Counted from the stretch's first letter, positions 17,936 through 27,953 are shown. The stretch: DNA of 64,000 nt from Paraburkholderia edwinii (GCF_019428685.1 NZ_CP080095.1:4526001-4590000), one strand, 5' to 3'. Notes: generated from the letters alone by a model not told the origin. Translations and numbers: made by a program.

Positions 17936-18598
17936 TCAGGCTTCCTTCGCGATCATGTAGCCCAGGCCGCGTACGTTGCGAATCAGGTCCGCGCCGAGCT
18001 TCTTGCGCAGCGCATGGATATACACCTCGACCGTGTTGCTGCCGATTTCCTCGCCCCAGCCGTACATTTTTTCTTCGAGCTGACTTTTCGACAGCACCGC
18101 GCCCGGCCGCGCGAGCAGCGCGGCAAGCAAGGCGAATTCGCGCGCCGACAGCGCGACCGGCGCGCCATCGAGTGTGACCTGATGCGAAGCCGGGTCGAGC
18201 GTAAGCGCGCCGTGGCGGATCGTCGAATCGCTGCGGCCCGACTGGCGGCGGATCAGCGCACGCATGCGCGCGCCCAGTTCATCGAGGTCGAACGGCTTCA
18301 CGAGATAGTCGTCGGCGCCCGCGTCGAGACCTTTCACGCGGTCGGCCACCGCATCGCGCGCGGTGACGATCAGCACCGGCACCGACAGGCCGCGCTTGCG
18401 CACCGTGCGCAATACGTCGAGGCCGTCGCGCTTCGGCAACCCGAGGTCGAGCAGCATGAGGTCGTACGGCTCGCCCGTCACGGCGTTGAGCGCGGCTTCG
18501 CCGTCCTGCACCCAGTCGACTGCGAAGCCTTCGCCGCGCAGCGCTTTGCGTACGCCTTCGGCAATCATCCGGTCGTCTTCGACAAGCAGTATGCGCAT
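17936..18598 (-). CDS. OmpR-family response regulator, QseB/PmrA-like
   Basis: A 220-residue regulator. The receiver domain has the acidic pocket (Glu7, Asp8, Asp9), phosphoacceptor Asp51 in LLLDLGLP, and Lys101 in LVKPF. The winged-helix Trans_reg_C domain (about 125-218) ends with the typical VEVYIHALRKKLG and IRNVRGLGYMI. It is followed by its kinase, and then by htrA, whose upstream region carries a matching direct-repeat box. The name (qseB, pmrA, tctD or other) cannot be fixed from sequence alone. Confidence 0.92.
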   Translation of the reverse strand: MRILLVEDDRMIAEGVRKALRGEGFAVDWVQDGEAALNAVTGEPYDLMLLDLGLPKRDGLDVLRTVRKRGLSVPVLIVTARDAVADRVKGLDAGADDYLVKPFDLDELGARMRALIRRQSGRSDSTIRHGALTLDPASHQVTLDGAPVALSAREFALLAALLARPGAVLSKSQLEEKMYGWGEEIGSNTVEVYIHALRKKLGADLIRNVRGLGYMIAKEA

Positions 18599-18970
18599 GG
18601 CTTTCGTAATCCGCGGTGGAGATGCTGCATTCTAGCGCCCGCTTACGAAAGCTCGCGACGAGCGGCTTTTTTGCGCAGCGACACGGCAACTCTCTACAAT
18701 GAGCGCTTTTGCGCGGCACGTGCCGGTGCGATGCGCTGCGATTCGATCGGGCCGCGCGTGATCGCGACGCCATCGCGAGCGCGCTTGCAAGCAGGAATAC
18801 GCAAAAAGCGGCATGCGCACGGACAAGCCGCCCGGACGTAGTTGCATTTGCGCTTCATCCGCGCACATCGCGCTTGCGCTCACGTTGCTGGCCGCACACA
18901 ATCCTCGGCGTGGGCGTCGCGCGCCGCTGCAAGAACTGAATACGAAAGCTTTTCCTAAGATCGACCGTAC
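18599..18970. other. Divergent region between the two-component operon and dacB
   Basis: About 370 bp that must hold the promoters of both units. No strong sigma-70 match stands out. A degenerate PmrA-like arrangement (CTTAGG-N5-CTTTCG on the minus strand, 18943-18959) lies just before dacB, but is too weak to call. Confidence 0.4.
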
Positions 18971-20614
18971 ATGACGCCCGCTTCACCTTCTGCCCTCTCC
19001 GAGCGCTCCCGTAGCTCCCGCCGCCCTGCCCGCGTTTCTTCGTACGCACGATTTTTGTCACGTAGCACAGCCGTTCTGTTCGCGTGCGCGGCACTCGTCT
19101 GCGCAGCACCCGCGGAAGCGCGCAAAAAAACCGAGCATCCGTCGGTCAACGTGACGACCGTGCTGCCGCCCGCGGTCATGGCGGGCCTGCAGCGCGCGCA
19201 TGTGCCGCTTTCGTCGGTCAGCGTGGTCGTCGAAAAAGTCGGCGACCGCACGCCGATGCTCGCGCTAAACGCCGGCAAGCCGATGATGCCCGCCTCCACG
19301 ATGAAGCTCGTCACGACCTACGCGGGCCTGTCGATGCTCGGCGCCGATTACCGCTGGCGCACGACCGCCTACGCGGACGGCAATATCGATCCGAACGGCG
19401 TGCTGCACGGCAATCTGTACATTCAAGGCACCGGCGACCCGAAGCTCGTGCCCGAAGAACTGATCGATCTGGTGCAGAAGATTCACGGCGCAGGCATCAC
19501 CGGCATCGATGGCGCGCTCGTGCTCGACAAGCGTTTCTTCGATCCGTCGACGCGCGATCTGCCCGCCTTCGACGACGACACCGAGGCGCCGTACAACGTC
19601 GGCCCGGACCCGCTGCTTTATGCATTCAAGTCACTGTCGTTCACACTGACGCCGTCGCCGGACGGCAGCGTCGCGATCGACGTGTTGCCGGCGCTCGCGC
19701 AACTGCAGATCGACAATCACCTGCACGCAACCGGCGGCCCGTGCCGCGGCACGTTGAACGCGCTCAATCCGGTGGTGACGCCTGAAGCAAGCGGCATCGT
19801 CACTGCATCGTTCGACGGCAACTACCCGCTGCGCTGCGGCGACCGCACGATTAACGTCGCAACGCTCGATCATTCGGCGTTTTTTGCAGGCGGCTTCCTC
19901 GCGTTGTGGAAGCAGACCGGCGGCACGTTCAACGGCACGACGCGCGAAGGCGCGGTGCCGGTCGGCGCGCGGCTCGTTGCCACGCATCTGAGCCCGACGT
20001 TGTCGGATATCGTTCACGACATCAACAAGTTCAGCAATAACACGATGGCGCGCAACCTGTTCCTGACCATTGGCGGCGTCGAGAGCAAGCCGCCCGCGAC
20101 GCCCGCGAAGTCGATCCGCGCCATTCAATCGTTCATGCAGGGCAGCGGGCTGCCAACCCAGTATCTGACGCTCGAGAACGGCTCGGGCTTATCGCGCAAC
20201 GAGCAGGTCACGGCCCTCTCGCTTGCCGATGTGCTGCAGTCGGCCAATGCGAGCCCGGTCGCGCAGGTGTTCGTCGATTCGCTGCCGATTGTCGGCGTCG
20301 ACGGCACGATGCGGCATCGGTTGACGCGTGAGCCTGTCAACGGCAATGCGCATATCAAGACCGGCACGCTGCGCGATGTGCGCGCGATTGCCGGTTACGT
20401 GGCCTCCGCCGATGGTTTCAGCTATGTCGTCGTGAGCCTGATCAACGATCCGCGTGCGGAGGCCGCGCGCGCCGCGCACGACAGCCTGCTCGAATGGGTC
20501 TATCAGGGACCGCAGGCTGCATTGACCGAATCGCTCGCCGAACCCGTTTCCGCGCCGGTCACCGAACCGCGTCGCAACAAGCTAAGGAAAAACCCGAAGC
20601 GCGGCGCGCATTGA
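18971..20614 (+). CDS. dacB: D-alanyl-D-alanine carboxypeptidase/endopeptidase, PBP4 type
   Basis: A class C low-molecular-weight penicillin-binding protein that trims or cleaves peptidoglycan peptides in the periplasm. The 547-residue protein has a signal peptide with a long basic n-region (hydrophobic core about 33-48, cut near AEA). The active-site motifs are SxxK Ser109-Lys112 (PASTMKL), SxN Ser355-Asn357 and KTG 463-465. The large insert between the first two motifs is typical of PBP4. The C-terminal 30 residues are basic. The start at 18971 has a poor ribosome site but no better alternative precedes the signal core. Confidence 0.93.
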   Translation: MTPASPSALSERSRSSRRPARVSSYARFLSRSTAVLFACAALVCAAPAEARKKTEHPSVNVTTVLPPAVMAGLQRAHVPLSSVSVVVEKVGDRTPMLALNAGKPMMPASTMKLVTTYAGLSMLGADYRWRTTAYADGNIDPNGVLHGNLYIQGTGDPKLVPEELIDLVQKIHGAGITGIDGALVLDKRFFDPSTRDLPAFDDDTEAPYNVGPDPLLYAFKSLSFTLTPSPDGSVAIDVLPALAQLQIDNHLHATGGPCRGTLNALNPVVTPEASGIVTASFDGNYPLRCGDRTINVATLDHSAFFAGGFLALWKQTGGTFNGTTREGAVPVGARLVATHLSPTLSDIVHDINKFSNNTMARNLFLTIGGVESKPPATPAKSIRAIQSFMQGSGLPTQYLTLENGSGLSRNEQVTALSLADVLQSANASPVAQVFVDSLPIVGVDGTMRHRLTREPVNGNAHIKTGTLRDVRAIAGYVASADGFSYVVVSLINDPRAEAARAAHDSLLEWVYQGPQAALTESLAEPVSAPVTEPRRNKLRKNPKRGAH

Positions 20615-21097
20615 GGAATCCTTCTAGCAATGCGTACGCGCGCGCCGCCGCGAAGCGTGTACGCTGTCGGGCAGCGCTTATCGCGGCGCCAGTCGTCACG
20701 CTTGTTGCCCCCTTGTCGTCACGCATTGCCGCGATCAAGCGCATATGAAAATCAAACTACAACGATCGCGCCAGCGGCGGCATGTGACGATGTGACGGCA
20801 TGCGGTCGCGCGCGCCTCGGAGGGAGACGTCAATGCCATTCAAACCAGCACCGCGTGCGCTCGCGCATGCCTTTGCGACCGTCCTCGCGCCGCTGCAGCC
20901 GCAGCTACCCGTTTGACCGGGCAGCCTGCGCGATCCACGTGGTTGCACACAAGTATCCGCTCGACATGCCGTTCAACCGGACGAGCACGCGTTCCGGAAC
21001 AGATTCCGCGATGACGCCCGCATCACGCGCGCGGCACACCGACCTTGCGGCATAGGGCGTCCATGCCCACTACATAAACGAGAAGACCGGAGACAAC
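20615..21097. other. Intergenic region between dacB and the GDSL lipoprotein gene
   Basis: About 480 bp. It contains one short frame with a strong ribosome site (20833-20916, listed separately) and otherwise no gene or clear terminator that I can support. Confidence 0.45.
20833..20916 (+). CDS. Possible 27-residue small protein
   Basis: A short frame beginning MPFKPAPRALAHAFATV with a near-ideal ribosome site (GGAGGGAGACGTCA directly before the ATG). It is basic then hydrophobic, so it could be a leader peptide, a small membrane-associated peptide, or the remains of a signal peptide of a decayed gene. Nothing downstream continues it in frame. No family is recognised. Confidence 0.25.
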   Translation: MPFKPAPRALAHAFATVLAPLQPQLPV

Positions 21098-22267
21098 ATG
21101 AAGCATGCATCACAGCCATCCCGCCTGCAGCGCGCCGCGCAGATCGGTATCGCAAGCGCGGCGTTTGCGGTGCTTGCCGCATGCGGCGGCGGCGACGGTG
21201 GCGGCAGCAGTACCAGCAACGCGAGCAGCGCGCCGGCGGGCGGTGTCAACCTGCAGGTCGTGTCGTTCGGCACGAGTCTGTCCGACGCAGGCACCTATTC
21301 GCCGGTCATCATGGCGAACTTCGGCGGCGGCCGATTTACGACGAACCCGGGCGAAGTCTGGACGCAGAAGGTGGCCGAGTACTACGGCGGCACCTTGACG
21401 CCTGCTTATCTCGGCGGCTTCGGTCAACCGCTCGTCGCATCGACGGGGCTCGACTATGCACAAGGCGGATCGCTCGTGATCGGTGCGAACGGCATCGGCC
21501 ATGCGCCCGCGAACCTGCCGCCGTACGCGCAAGCGACGACCGTGCCGCTCGTGACGCAGGTGCAAAACTACCTGTCCGCGCATGGCAGCTTCAATCCGGG
21601 TCAACTGGTGCTCGTCGAAGGCGGCGCGAACGATGTGCTGGTCGCGGCTCAGACCGCGGAGGCGACGATTCAGGCCGCGGTCGCGCAGGGCGTCGATCCG
21701 AATACCGCGACCGTTCAGGCCGTCACCGCGCAGGCGAATACGCTGGTCGCGACCGCGCAGCAAATGGTTCAGCAGGTGATCGCGCCGATTCTCGCCGCAG
21801 GCGCGACGCACGTCGTGGTCGCGAATGTGCCCGATATCTCGATTGCGCCGCTCGGTGTCGCCTCCGGTCCGTCGGGGCAGCAACTGTTCAAGACGCTGGT
21901 CGGTGCGTTCAACCAGTCGCTTGCGGGCACACTCAGCGCGACGGGGCTCATGAGCAAGGTCATCTACCTGCAGACCGATGTGTGGATCGACTCTGTGGTC
22001 GCAAACTACCAGGCGAACGGCTTCACCGTATCCAATACGGGCACGGCGTGCAAACTCGCCGAGATGCAGGCCGCGGCGCAGCAGTTTGGCGAGTCGGACC
22101 CGAGCGCGTTCGCGTCGTCGCTGTTCTGCTCACCGCAGTTGTACACGGTGGCGGGCGCGGACCAAAGCTACATGTTCGCCGATACGATTCACCCGACCAC
22201 GCATCTGCATGCGCTCTTTGCGGCAAACGCCGAGCAGGCGATTGCTGCGACGGGGCTAGGGAAGTGA
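21098..22267 (+). CDS. SGNH/GDSL-family lipoprotein hydrolase
   Basis: A 389-residue lipoprotein with a signal ending VLAAC (Cys29) and a Gly/Ser-rich tether to about 48. The catalytic domain shows the block I nucleophile region SFGTSLSDAG (Ser60), the block III GGANDV (Asn178-Asp179) and the block V DTIHPTTH (Asp362, His365). Block I reads G-T-S-L rather than the usual G-D-S-L. It probably hydrolyses esters (lipase or esterase) at the outer membrane; the substrate is unknown. It is followed by a strong bidirectional terminator. Confidence 0.88.
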   Translation: MKHASQPSRLQRAAQIGIASAAFAVLAACGGGDGGGSSTSNASSAPAGGVNLQVVSFGTSLSDAGTYSPVIMANFGGGRFTTNPGEVWTQKVAEYYGGTLTPAYLGGFGQPLVASTGLDYAQGGSLVIGANGIGHAPANLPPYAQATTVPLVTQVQNYLSAHGSFNPGQLVLVEGGANDVLVAAQTAEATIQAAVAQGVDPNTATVQAVTAQANTLVATAQQMVQQVIAPILAAGATHVVVANVPDISIAPLGVASGPSGQQLFKTLVGAFNQSLAGTLSATGLMSKVIYLQTDVWIDSVVANYQANGFTVSNTGTACKLAEMQAAAQQFGESDPSAFASSLFCSPQLYTVAGADQSYMFADTIHPTTHLHALFAANAEQAIAATGLGK

Positions 22268-22343
22268 TGCTTCGGGGGTAGCGAGTAGCGCGCGTGTCGA
22301 TGCGCGCGGTATGTCGTCCGCGCGTGTCACGTCGAATAAAAAG

Positions 22344-22372
22344 GCCCAGCCGGTTCATTCATCTGGCTGGGC
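22344..22372. terminator. Bidirectional rho-independent terminator
   Basis: GCCCAGCCGG (22344-22353) pairs with CTGGCTGGGC (22363-22372) with one G-T pair and a 9-base loop. It is followed by ATTTTTTT on the plus strand and TTTTTATT on the minus strand. It serves the convergent GDSL and sua5 genes. Confidence 0.9.
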
Positions 22373-22455
22373 ATTTTTTTGATCGTTCCGCCTGAAGAAG
22401 TGCAGCGGCTTCGATGCTTCCGCCGCGCTGTGCGCTCGTTCTCGCCGTCGGCCGT

Positions 22456-23565
22456 CTACTCGGACGCTGACGCCTCGAACGCAGCAGCAGCCCGTCCAAG
22501 CCGATCGTTGACCGCGATCCACTCGATCGTATCCGGCAGCTGCTCGATCAGAATGCGCGCGACGTTCGCCCGATCGAGCGCGCGCAACAGCCCATACAGA
22601 TCGCGCGCATAGGCATGCGGGTCTTCGGGCGCGGCAACGAAGTGCACGCCATCGGCATCGGCCCAACGCCCGGCGCGCGACGCCCGCGCGACCAGTGCGA
22701 CGCGCTCGCCCGCGTCGCGCGCGGCCGCGAGCAGCGGCTCGAGCGCGTCGAACGGCAAGAGCGCGAGCGGCGTGCGCGGCGCGTAGTGCGCCTTCAGCGT
22801 GCCGGACGCACGCGGCGCCGTCGCATCGGAGCCGTCGGGCAGCCGCGGCAACTCGCCGAGCACCTCGGCAATGTCTTGCGGCGTCACGTGCCCAGGCCGC
22901 AGCAGCGCAGGAAAACCGCGCGACAGATCGACGATCGTCGACTCGATGCCGACCTTCGACGCTCCGCCATCGAGCACATGAATCGCCGAGCCGAATTCAT
23001 CTCGCACATGCTGCGCCGTCGTCGGGCTCACATGACCAAAGCGGTTTGCCGACGGCGCCGCCACGCCGCCGTGTCCGCCGCGGCGCGCGCTGAACGCGTC
23101 GAGCAGCGCCTGCGCGACCGGATGCGACGGACAGCGCAAGCCGACCGAATCCTGCCCGCCGCTGACTGCGGACGGAATATGCGCGGCGCGCTTCAGAATC
23201 AACGTGAGCGGGCCCGGCCAGAACGCATCGATGAGTCGTTGCGCATCGGCCGGCAATTGCTCGACCCAGTAGCGCGGGTCGCCATGCGGCGCGAGATGCA
23301 CGATCACGGGATGATTCGCCGGCCGCCCTTTTGCCGCATAGATGCGTGCGACAGCCTCAGGGCTTTCTGCATCGCCGCCGAGACCGTAGACGGTCTCGGT
23401 CGGAAACGCGACGAGTTCGCCGGCATCGAGCAGGGCCGCCGCGTGTTCGATTTGCGCGGCGTCGATCGGCGTGCCGTGATTGCCACGCTCGTCGCCACTA
23501 CCCACGCTATCGCGAGCCTTAGGCGAGCCCGCCATACCGCCAGGCTGTTTCGGTTGATCCGGCAT
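22456..23565 (-). CDS. tsaC: L-threonylcarbamoyladenylate synthase (Sua5/YwlC type)
   Basis: Makes threonylcarbamoyl-AMP from threonine, bicarbonate and ATP, the first step of the universal t6A37 tRNA modification. The 369-residue protein has an N-terminal YrdC domain (about 28-230) with FPTETVYGLGGDA, KGRPANHPVIVH, VGLRCPSHP and APSANRFGHVSPTTAQHV. A C-terminal Sua5 domain is also present, so it is the long Sua5 form rather than short TsaC. The ATG at 23565 was chosen because the frame upstream runs back into purK. It follows purK by 14 bp and is likely the last gene of the purine operon. Confidence 0.92.
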   Translation of the reverse strand: MPDQPKQPGGMAGSPKARDSVGSGDERGNHGTPIDAAQIEHAAALLDAGELVAFPTETVYGLGGDAESPEAVARIYAAKGRPANHPVIVHLAPHGDPRYWVEQLPADAQRLIDAFWPGPLTLILKRAAHIPSAVSGGQDSVGLRCPSHPVAQALLDAFSARRGGHGGVAAPSANRFGHVSPTTAQHVRDEFGSAIHVLDGGASKVGIESTIVDLSRGFPALLRPGHVTPQDIAEVLGELPRLPDGSDATAPRASGTLKAHYAPRTPLALLPFDALEPLLAAARDAGERVALVARASRAGRWADADGVHFVAAPEDPHAYARDLYGLLRALDRANVARILIEQLPDTIEWIAVNDRLGRAAAAFEASASE

Positions 23566-23579
23566 GATGGAAAACCGCT

Positions 23580-24818
23580 TCAGCTCGTCGGAATATGCAG
23601 CAGCCGCGCGCAATCGCGAGCGGCCGTGCGCGCTTCTTCGAGCGTTGCCGCGGTGAAGTTCACGTGGCCCATCTTGCGGCCCGGACGCGCCTCTTCCTTG
23701 CCGTACAGATGCAGGCGCGCTGCCGGCATCGCGGCGACTTCGTGCCACGGCGGCGTCACGGCCGCACCGCAATGCGCGCCGCCCGTCGCGGTGCCCGCGC
23801 TCTTTGCGGCCTTGGCGCTATCAGGAAACCACACGTCGCCGAGAATATTGAGCATGACCGCCGGCGAATGCTGACGCGTGTCGCCAAGCGGCATCGCCGT
23901 CATCGCGCGCACCTGCTGCTCGAACTGGCTTGTCGCACATGCGTCGACCGTATAGTGGCCGGAGTTGTGCGGCCGCGGCGCCATTTCGTTCGCGACGAGC
24001 GAACCGTCTTCGAGCACAAAGAACTCGACGCACAGCACGCCGACATAGCCGAGCTTCTCGGCAATCTGCAGCGCCGCCTGCTGCGCTTGCGTGACGAGCG
24101 TCGCGCTCGCGTCGGGCGCGGGGACGATCGTATGCGACAGCACACCGTTGCGGTGCGTGTTCTGCGCCAGGGCGTATACGGCCGACCCGCCGTTCGCGCC
24201 GCGCGCAATCAGCGCCGACACTTCGAACTTGAGCGGCAACCGCTTTTCGAGCACGCAGGCGACGCCGCCCAGCGATGCATGCGCCTGCCGCACCTCGTCG
24301 GCATTGCACACGCGCACCTGGCCTTTGCCGTCGTAGCCGAGCCGCGCGGTTTTCAGAATGCCGGGCAGCACCGCTTCGAGCGCCGCATCGTCGAGCGCGG
24401 CAAGCGCATCCGACGATTCGATCACCACGTGCGGCGCAACCGGCACACCCGACGCGGCGATAAAACGCTTCTCGGCGATCCGGTCCTGCGCGACCGCGAC
24501 GCAGCGTCCGGCCGGGCTCACGAACGTCGTGCGCGCAAGGAAATCGAGGCTCGCGGCCGGCACATTCTCGAATTCCGTCGATACCGCCGCGCACAGACGC
24601 GCGAGTTCGGTCAGTGCCGCTTCGTCGTCGTAGGCGGCGCGCAGATGCTTGTCCGCAACCGCGCCGGCCGGGCTCGTTTCGTCGGGATCGAGCACGGCGA
24701 CGCGATAGCCCATCGCCTGCGCGGCGAAGCAGAACATGCGGCCGAGCTGGCCGCCACCGACCATGCCCAGCCATGCGCCGGGCAGAATCGGTGAAACCGG
24801 GGTGTTGTCAGAACTCAT
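23580..24818 (-). CDS. purK: N5-carboxyaminoimidazole ribonucleotide synthase
   Basis: An ATP-grasp enzyme that converts AIR, bicarbonate and ATP to N5-CAIR in purine synthesis. The 412-residue protein has the N-terminal [11 protein letters not shown] loop, the ATP-grasp core ([23 protein letters not shown]) and the metal-site stretch [13 protein letters not shown]. The ATG at 24818 is preferred. A GTG at 24851 overlapping the purE stop as GTGA would add 11 residues and is equally arguable on coupling grounds. An insert of about 25 residues rich in Ala/Gly/Thr lies near 340. It acts immediately before PurE. Confidence 0.93.
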   Translation of the reverse strand: MSSDNTPVSPILPGAWLGMVGGGQLGRMFCFAAQAMGYRVAVLDPDETSPAGAVADKHLRAAYDDEAALTELARLCAAVSTEFENVPAASLDFLARTTFVSPAGRCVAVAQDRIAEKRFIAASGVPVAPHVVIESSDALAALDDAALEAVLPGILKTARLGYDGKGQVRVCNADEVRQAHASLGGVACVLEKRLPLKFEVSALIARGANGGSAVYALAQNTHRNGVLSHTIVPAPDASATLVTQAQQAALQIAEKLGYVGVLCVEFFVLEDGSLVANEMAPRPHNSGHYTVDACATSQFEQQVRAMTAMPLGDTRQHSPAVMLNILGDVWFPDSAKAAKSAGTATGGAHCGAAVTPPWHEVAAMPAARLHLYGKEEARPGRKMGHVNFTAATLEEARTAARDCARLLHIPTS

Positions 24819-24847
24819 GTTGATGGTCGCATCCGGATCCGATGGTT

Positions 24848-25387
24848 TCACAGCGCGGGCAGCACCATCGCATGCGCCGCCTGGTTCTGGCGCACGCGGA
24901 ACGCGGCCAGCTTGTCCGCGTATTCGGGCAGCGTGCCGCTCAGGATCGACACCGCGAACAGCGCCGCATTCGCCGCGCCCGCTTCGCCGATCGCAAACGT
25001 CGCGACCGGCACGCCCTTCGGCATCTGCACGATCGAATGCAACGAATCGACGCCCTTCAGATACTTGCTCGCCACCGGCACGCCGAGCACCGGCACCGTC
25101 GTTTTCGCGGCGAGCATGCCGGGCAGGTGCGCCGCGCCGCCCGCGCCGGCGATGATCGCGCGCAGGCCGCGCTCGCGCGCGCTTTGCGCATACGCGAACA
25201 TCTCGTCGGGCATCCGGTGCGCGGAGACGACCTTCGCCTCGTACGGCACGCCGAACTCCTGCAGCATCGCGACTGCATGCTTCATCACGTCCCAGTCGGA
25301 GCTGGAGCCCATCAGCACGCCGACGAGCGGCGCGTCGTGAGCGTGAGTGCCGACTGCGGTGCCGGCGGCGGTTTTAACTTCACTCAT
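24848..25387 (-). CDS. purE: N5-carboxyaminoimidazole ribonucleotide mutase
   Basis: Converts N5-CAIR to CAIR, the next step after PurK. The 179-residue protein has the class I PurE signatures: [24 protein letters not shown] with the catalytic His, [16 protein letters not shown], and PVLGVPV. The first 20 residues are an Ala/Thr-rich extension compared with the usual start. It is 26 bp downstream of purC and overlaps or abuts purK, in the order purC-purE-purK-sua5 on the minus strand. Confidence 0.95.
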   Translation of the reverse strand: MSEVKTAAGTAVGTHAHDAPLVGVLMGSSSDWDVMKHAVAMLQEFGVPYEAKVVSAHRMPDEMFAYAQSARERGLRAIIAGAGGAAHLPGMLAAKTTVPVLGVPVASKYLKGVDSLHSIVQMPKGVPVATFAIGEAGAANAALFAVSILSGTLPEYADKLAAFRVRQNQAAHAMVLPAL

Positions 25388-25413
25388 GTTCCACAGATTC
25401 CTTCATGCGTCCT

Positions 25414-26304
25414 TCAAGCGAGCGTCTGCCCGGTCAGCCGCTCGAGCGCTTCGCGGTATTTGTCCGCGGTCTTCGCGACCACATCGTCGGGCAGCTTCGG
25501 CGCCGGCGGTTCCTTCTTCCACGGCTGCGTTTCGAGCCAGTCGCGCACGAACTGCTTGTCGAACGACGGCGGGTTGGTGCCGACCTTGTACTCGTCGGCC
25601 GGCCAGAAGCGCGACGAATCGGCCGTCAGTACTTCATCCATCAGGTACAGCTTGCCGTGGTTGTCGAGGCCGAATTCGAACTTCGTATCCGCGATGATGA
25701 TGCCGCGCGTCGCGGCGAAATCGGCGGCTTCCTTATACAGGCGAATCGAAATGTCGCGGATCGTCGCCGACAGTTCCGTGCCGATGCGGCGTTCCATTTC
25801 GTTATAGGTGATGTTCTCGTCGTGATGGCCCATCTCGGCCTTCGCTGCCGGCGTAAAGATCGGCTCGGGCAGCTTCTGCGCGTTCTGCAGGCCCGGCGGC
25901 AATTCGACGCCGCAGATCGCGCCCGTCGCCTGATAGTCCTTCCAGCCGCTACCGGCCAGATAACCGCGCACGACCGCTTCGACGAGAATCGGCTCGAGCT
26001 TCTTCACGACGACCGCGCGACCCTTCACCTGCGCCACTTCGTCCGCAGCGACGACCGTTTCGGGCGCGACGCCCGTCAGGTGATTCGGCACGATGTCCTT
26101 GAGCTTCTCGAACCAGAAGTCGGCCATCTGGTTCAACACGCGGCCCTTGTCCGGAATCGGCTCGCCCATGATGACGTCGAACGCCGAAAGACGGTCGGTC
26201 GTGACGATCAGCAGCTTGTCGTTGCCCACCGCATAGTTGTCGCGGACCTTGCCGCGGCCGAGCAGCGGCAGCGAGCGAAGCGTGGATTCATAAAGGGTAG
26301 ACAT
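25414..26304 (-). CDS. purC: Phosphoribosylaminoimidazole-succinocarboxamide (SAICAR) synthase
   Basis: Ligates aspartate to CAIR with ATP, giving SAICAR; with PurE and PurK it covers three consecutive purine steps. The 296-residue protein begins [20 protein letters not shown], where GKVRD is the ATP loop, and shows [33 protein letters not shown] and DTKFEFG. This longer form is typical of proteobacteria and yeast-like PurC. The start at 26304 was chosen over an upstream in-frame Met because homology begins there. First gene of the purine cluster; its promoter must lie in 26305-26393. Confidence 0.95.
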   Translation of the reverse strand: MSTLYESTLRSLPLLGRGKVRDNYAVGNDKLLIVTTDRLSAFDVIMGEPIPDKGRVLNQMADFWFEKLKDIVPNHLTGVAPETVVAADEVAQVKGRAVVVKKLEPILVEAVVRGYLAGSGWKDYQATGAICGVELPPGLQNAQKLPEPIFTPAAKAEMGHHDENITYNEMERRIGTELSATIRDISIRLYKEAADFAATRGIIIADTKFEFGLDNHGKLYLMDEVLTADSSRFWPADEYKVGTNPPSFDKQFVRDWLETQPWKKEPPAPKLPDDVVAKTADKYREALERLTGQTLA

Positions 26305-26393
26305 CGTCGTGGCTCGTAAAAATAGTGCTGAAAATGAGGCAAAAACACTGCCCTGACAAATGGTGCAACGTAATTCACATCGCAAAGGGAAAA

Positions 26394-26423
26394 CGCCGTT
26401 CCCCGGGCCAAGCGGGAACGGCG
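26394..26423 (-). terminator. Rho-independent terminator after fba
   Basis: The 10-bp stem CGCCGTTCCC (26394-26403) pairs perfectly with GGGAACGGCG (26414-26423). On the minus strand it is followed by TTTTCCC. It separates the glycolytic unit from the purC operon. Confidence 0.85.
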
Positions 26424-26490
26424 ATGCCACTTCAAACTACGCGGCGCGCGGGCGGAAAGCGCTGCAATCCGTGCTGCAATCCGCGCGCGT

Positions 26491-26530
26491 GCTGCTTGAA
26501 CCTGCTTAAACCTGCTTGAGCCCGCTTAAG
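26491..26530. repeat. 10-bp tandem repeat next to the fba stop codon
   Basis: Four in-register 10-mers follow each other: GCTGCTTGAA, CCTGCTTAAA, CCTGCTTGAG and CCCGCTTAAG. The array ends five bases before the fba stop codon, and the stop-codon sequence resembles a further diverged copy. Confidence 0.7.
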
Positions 26531-26535
26531 CCGCC

Positions 26536-27600
26536 TTAGCGAACCACCTGCGCGAGCTCGCCCGCCTTATACCGATCCGCCATCTTATCCAGCGCGACCG
26601 GCTTGATCTTGCCAGCCTGGCCTTCGCAACCGAACGCGACAAAGCGATCCAGACACACCTTCTTCGCGGCTTCACGCGCCGGCTTCAGGTAATCGCGCGG
26701 ATCGAACTTCGACGGGTTCTGCGCGAAGTAGCGGCGGATCGCGCCGGTGATCGCGAGACGCAGATCGGTGTCGATATTGATCTTGCGCACACCGTGCTTG
26801 ATGCCTTCCTGAATCTCTTCGACCGGCACGCCGTACGTTTCCTTCATGTCGCCGCCGAACTCGCGAATCTCGGCGAGCAGGTCCTGCGGCACCGACGACG
26901 AACCGTGCATCACGAGGTGCGTGTTCGGAATGCGCTCGTGAATTTCCTTGATGCGCTGGATCGACAGGATATCGCCGGTCGGCTTCTTCGAAAACTTGTA
27001 CGCGCCGTGCGAGGTGCCGATTGCAATCGCGAGCGCGTCGCACTGCGTAAGCTTCACGAAATCGGCGGCCTGCTCAACGTCAGTGAGCAGTTGCTCGCGC
27101 GTCATCGTGCCCTCGGCGCCGTGACCGTCTTCCTTGTCGCCCTTCATCGTTTCCAGCGAACCGAGCACGCCCAGTTCCGCTTCGACCGTCACGCCGATCG
27201 AATGCGCTGCTTCGACAACCTTTCTCGACACATCGACGTTGTACTCGTACGACGCAACCGACTTGCCGTCCGCTTCGAGCGAGCCGTCCATCATCACGCT
27301 CGTAAAACCGCTGCGGATCGCCGCCATGCACACGGCCGGCGATTGCCCGTGGTCCTGGTGCATCACGACCGGGATATGCGGATACGACTCGACCGCCGCT
27401 TCGATCAGATGACGCAGGAACGGCTCGCCCGCATATTTGCGCGCACCCGCCGACGCCTGCATGATGACCGGCGAGCCGACCTGATCGGCCGCTGCCATGA
27501 TCGCCTGCACCTGCTCCAGGTTGTTCACGTTGAAAGCCGGCAAACCGTAGCCGTTTTCCGCCGCGTGGTCCAGCAATTGACGCATTGATACGAGAGGCAT
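26536..27600 (-). CDS. fba: Fructose-bisphosphate aldolase, class II
   Basis: A zinc-dependent cytoplasmic aldolase that cleaves fructose 1,6-bisphosphate to dihydroxyacetone phosphate and glyceraldehyde 3-phosphate (and the reverse in gluconeogenesis). The 354-residue protein is the CbbA-like subtype. Zinc-site residues are seen in MHQDHGQS (His81, Asp83, His84), with further ligands in GTSHGAYKF and MHGSSSVP. It is downstream of pgk and pyk on the same strand, a common Burkholderia arrangement. It ends with its own terminator and a short tandem repeat. Confidence 0.96.
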   Translation of the reverse strand: MPLVSMRQLLDHAAENGYGLPAFNVNNLEQVQAIMAAADQVGSPVIMQASAGARKYAGEPFLRHLIEAAVESYPHIPVVMHQDHGQSPAVCMAAIRSGFTSVMMDGSLEADGKSVASYEYNVDVSRKVVEAAHSIGVTVEAELGVLGSLETMKGDKEDGHGAEGTMTREQLLTDVEQAADFVKLTQCDALAIAIGTSHGAYKFSKKPTGDILSIQRIKEIHERIPNTHLVMHGSSSVPQDLLAEIREFGGDMKETYGVPVEEIQEGIKHGVRKINIDTDLRLAITGAIRRYFAQNPSKFDPRDYLKPAREAAKKVCLDRFVAFGCEGQAGKIKPVALDKMADRYKAGELAQVVR

Positions 27601-27953
27601 TTGCTACTCCTTGGATTTCAAACGAAAACCTTTGCCCGCGGCATCACTGCATCGAAAGTGCAATTTTACGTGAAGCAGGCCGCGTTCCCGTGCGCACCGG
27701 ACCAGCGTCGCGCGTCGTGCGTTCGACGCGCGCCTGCCGTGGGGTGCGCCGCCTCTCCCGGGATCGGCGGCCCGCCTCGCGATGCCGTTGTGAACTGCCG
27801 TGGCCATTGCGTTGCATGGCGATCCGGCAGCCGGTTGCGGGCGTGATTCTTTTAAGTGTCCTTGCCGCAGCGCGTTCTTTGCCGCGCTGCGCTTCTCGTC
27901 CCGCACGGTTGCCCGTGCGGGTTTCCTGCATCCTGCAATGACTTTTTCAACAA
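27601..27953. other. Intergenic region between pyk and fba with two hairpins
   Basis: About 350 bp. Two perfect GC-rich hairpins lie close to pyk: GCAGCGCG (27867-27874) pairs with 27883-27890, and CCCGCACGG (27900-27908) pairs with 27913-27921. Neither has a T-run on the minus strand, so they may be weak terminators or mRNA-stabilising structures. The fba promoter is probably in the rest. Confidence 0.5.

Noticed and set aside
18943..18959. A second PmrA-type box before dacB
   Set aside because: CTTAGG-N5-CTTTCG departs from the repeat in too many positions to call.
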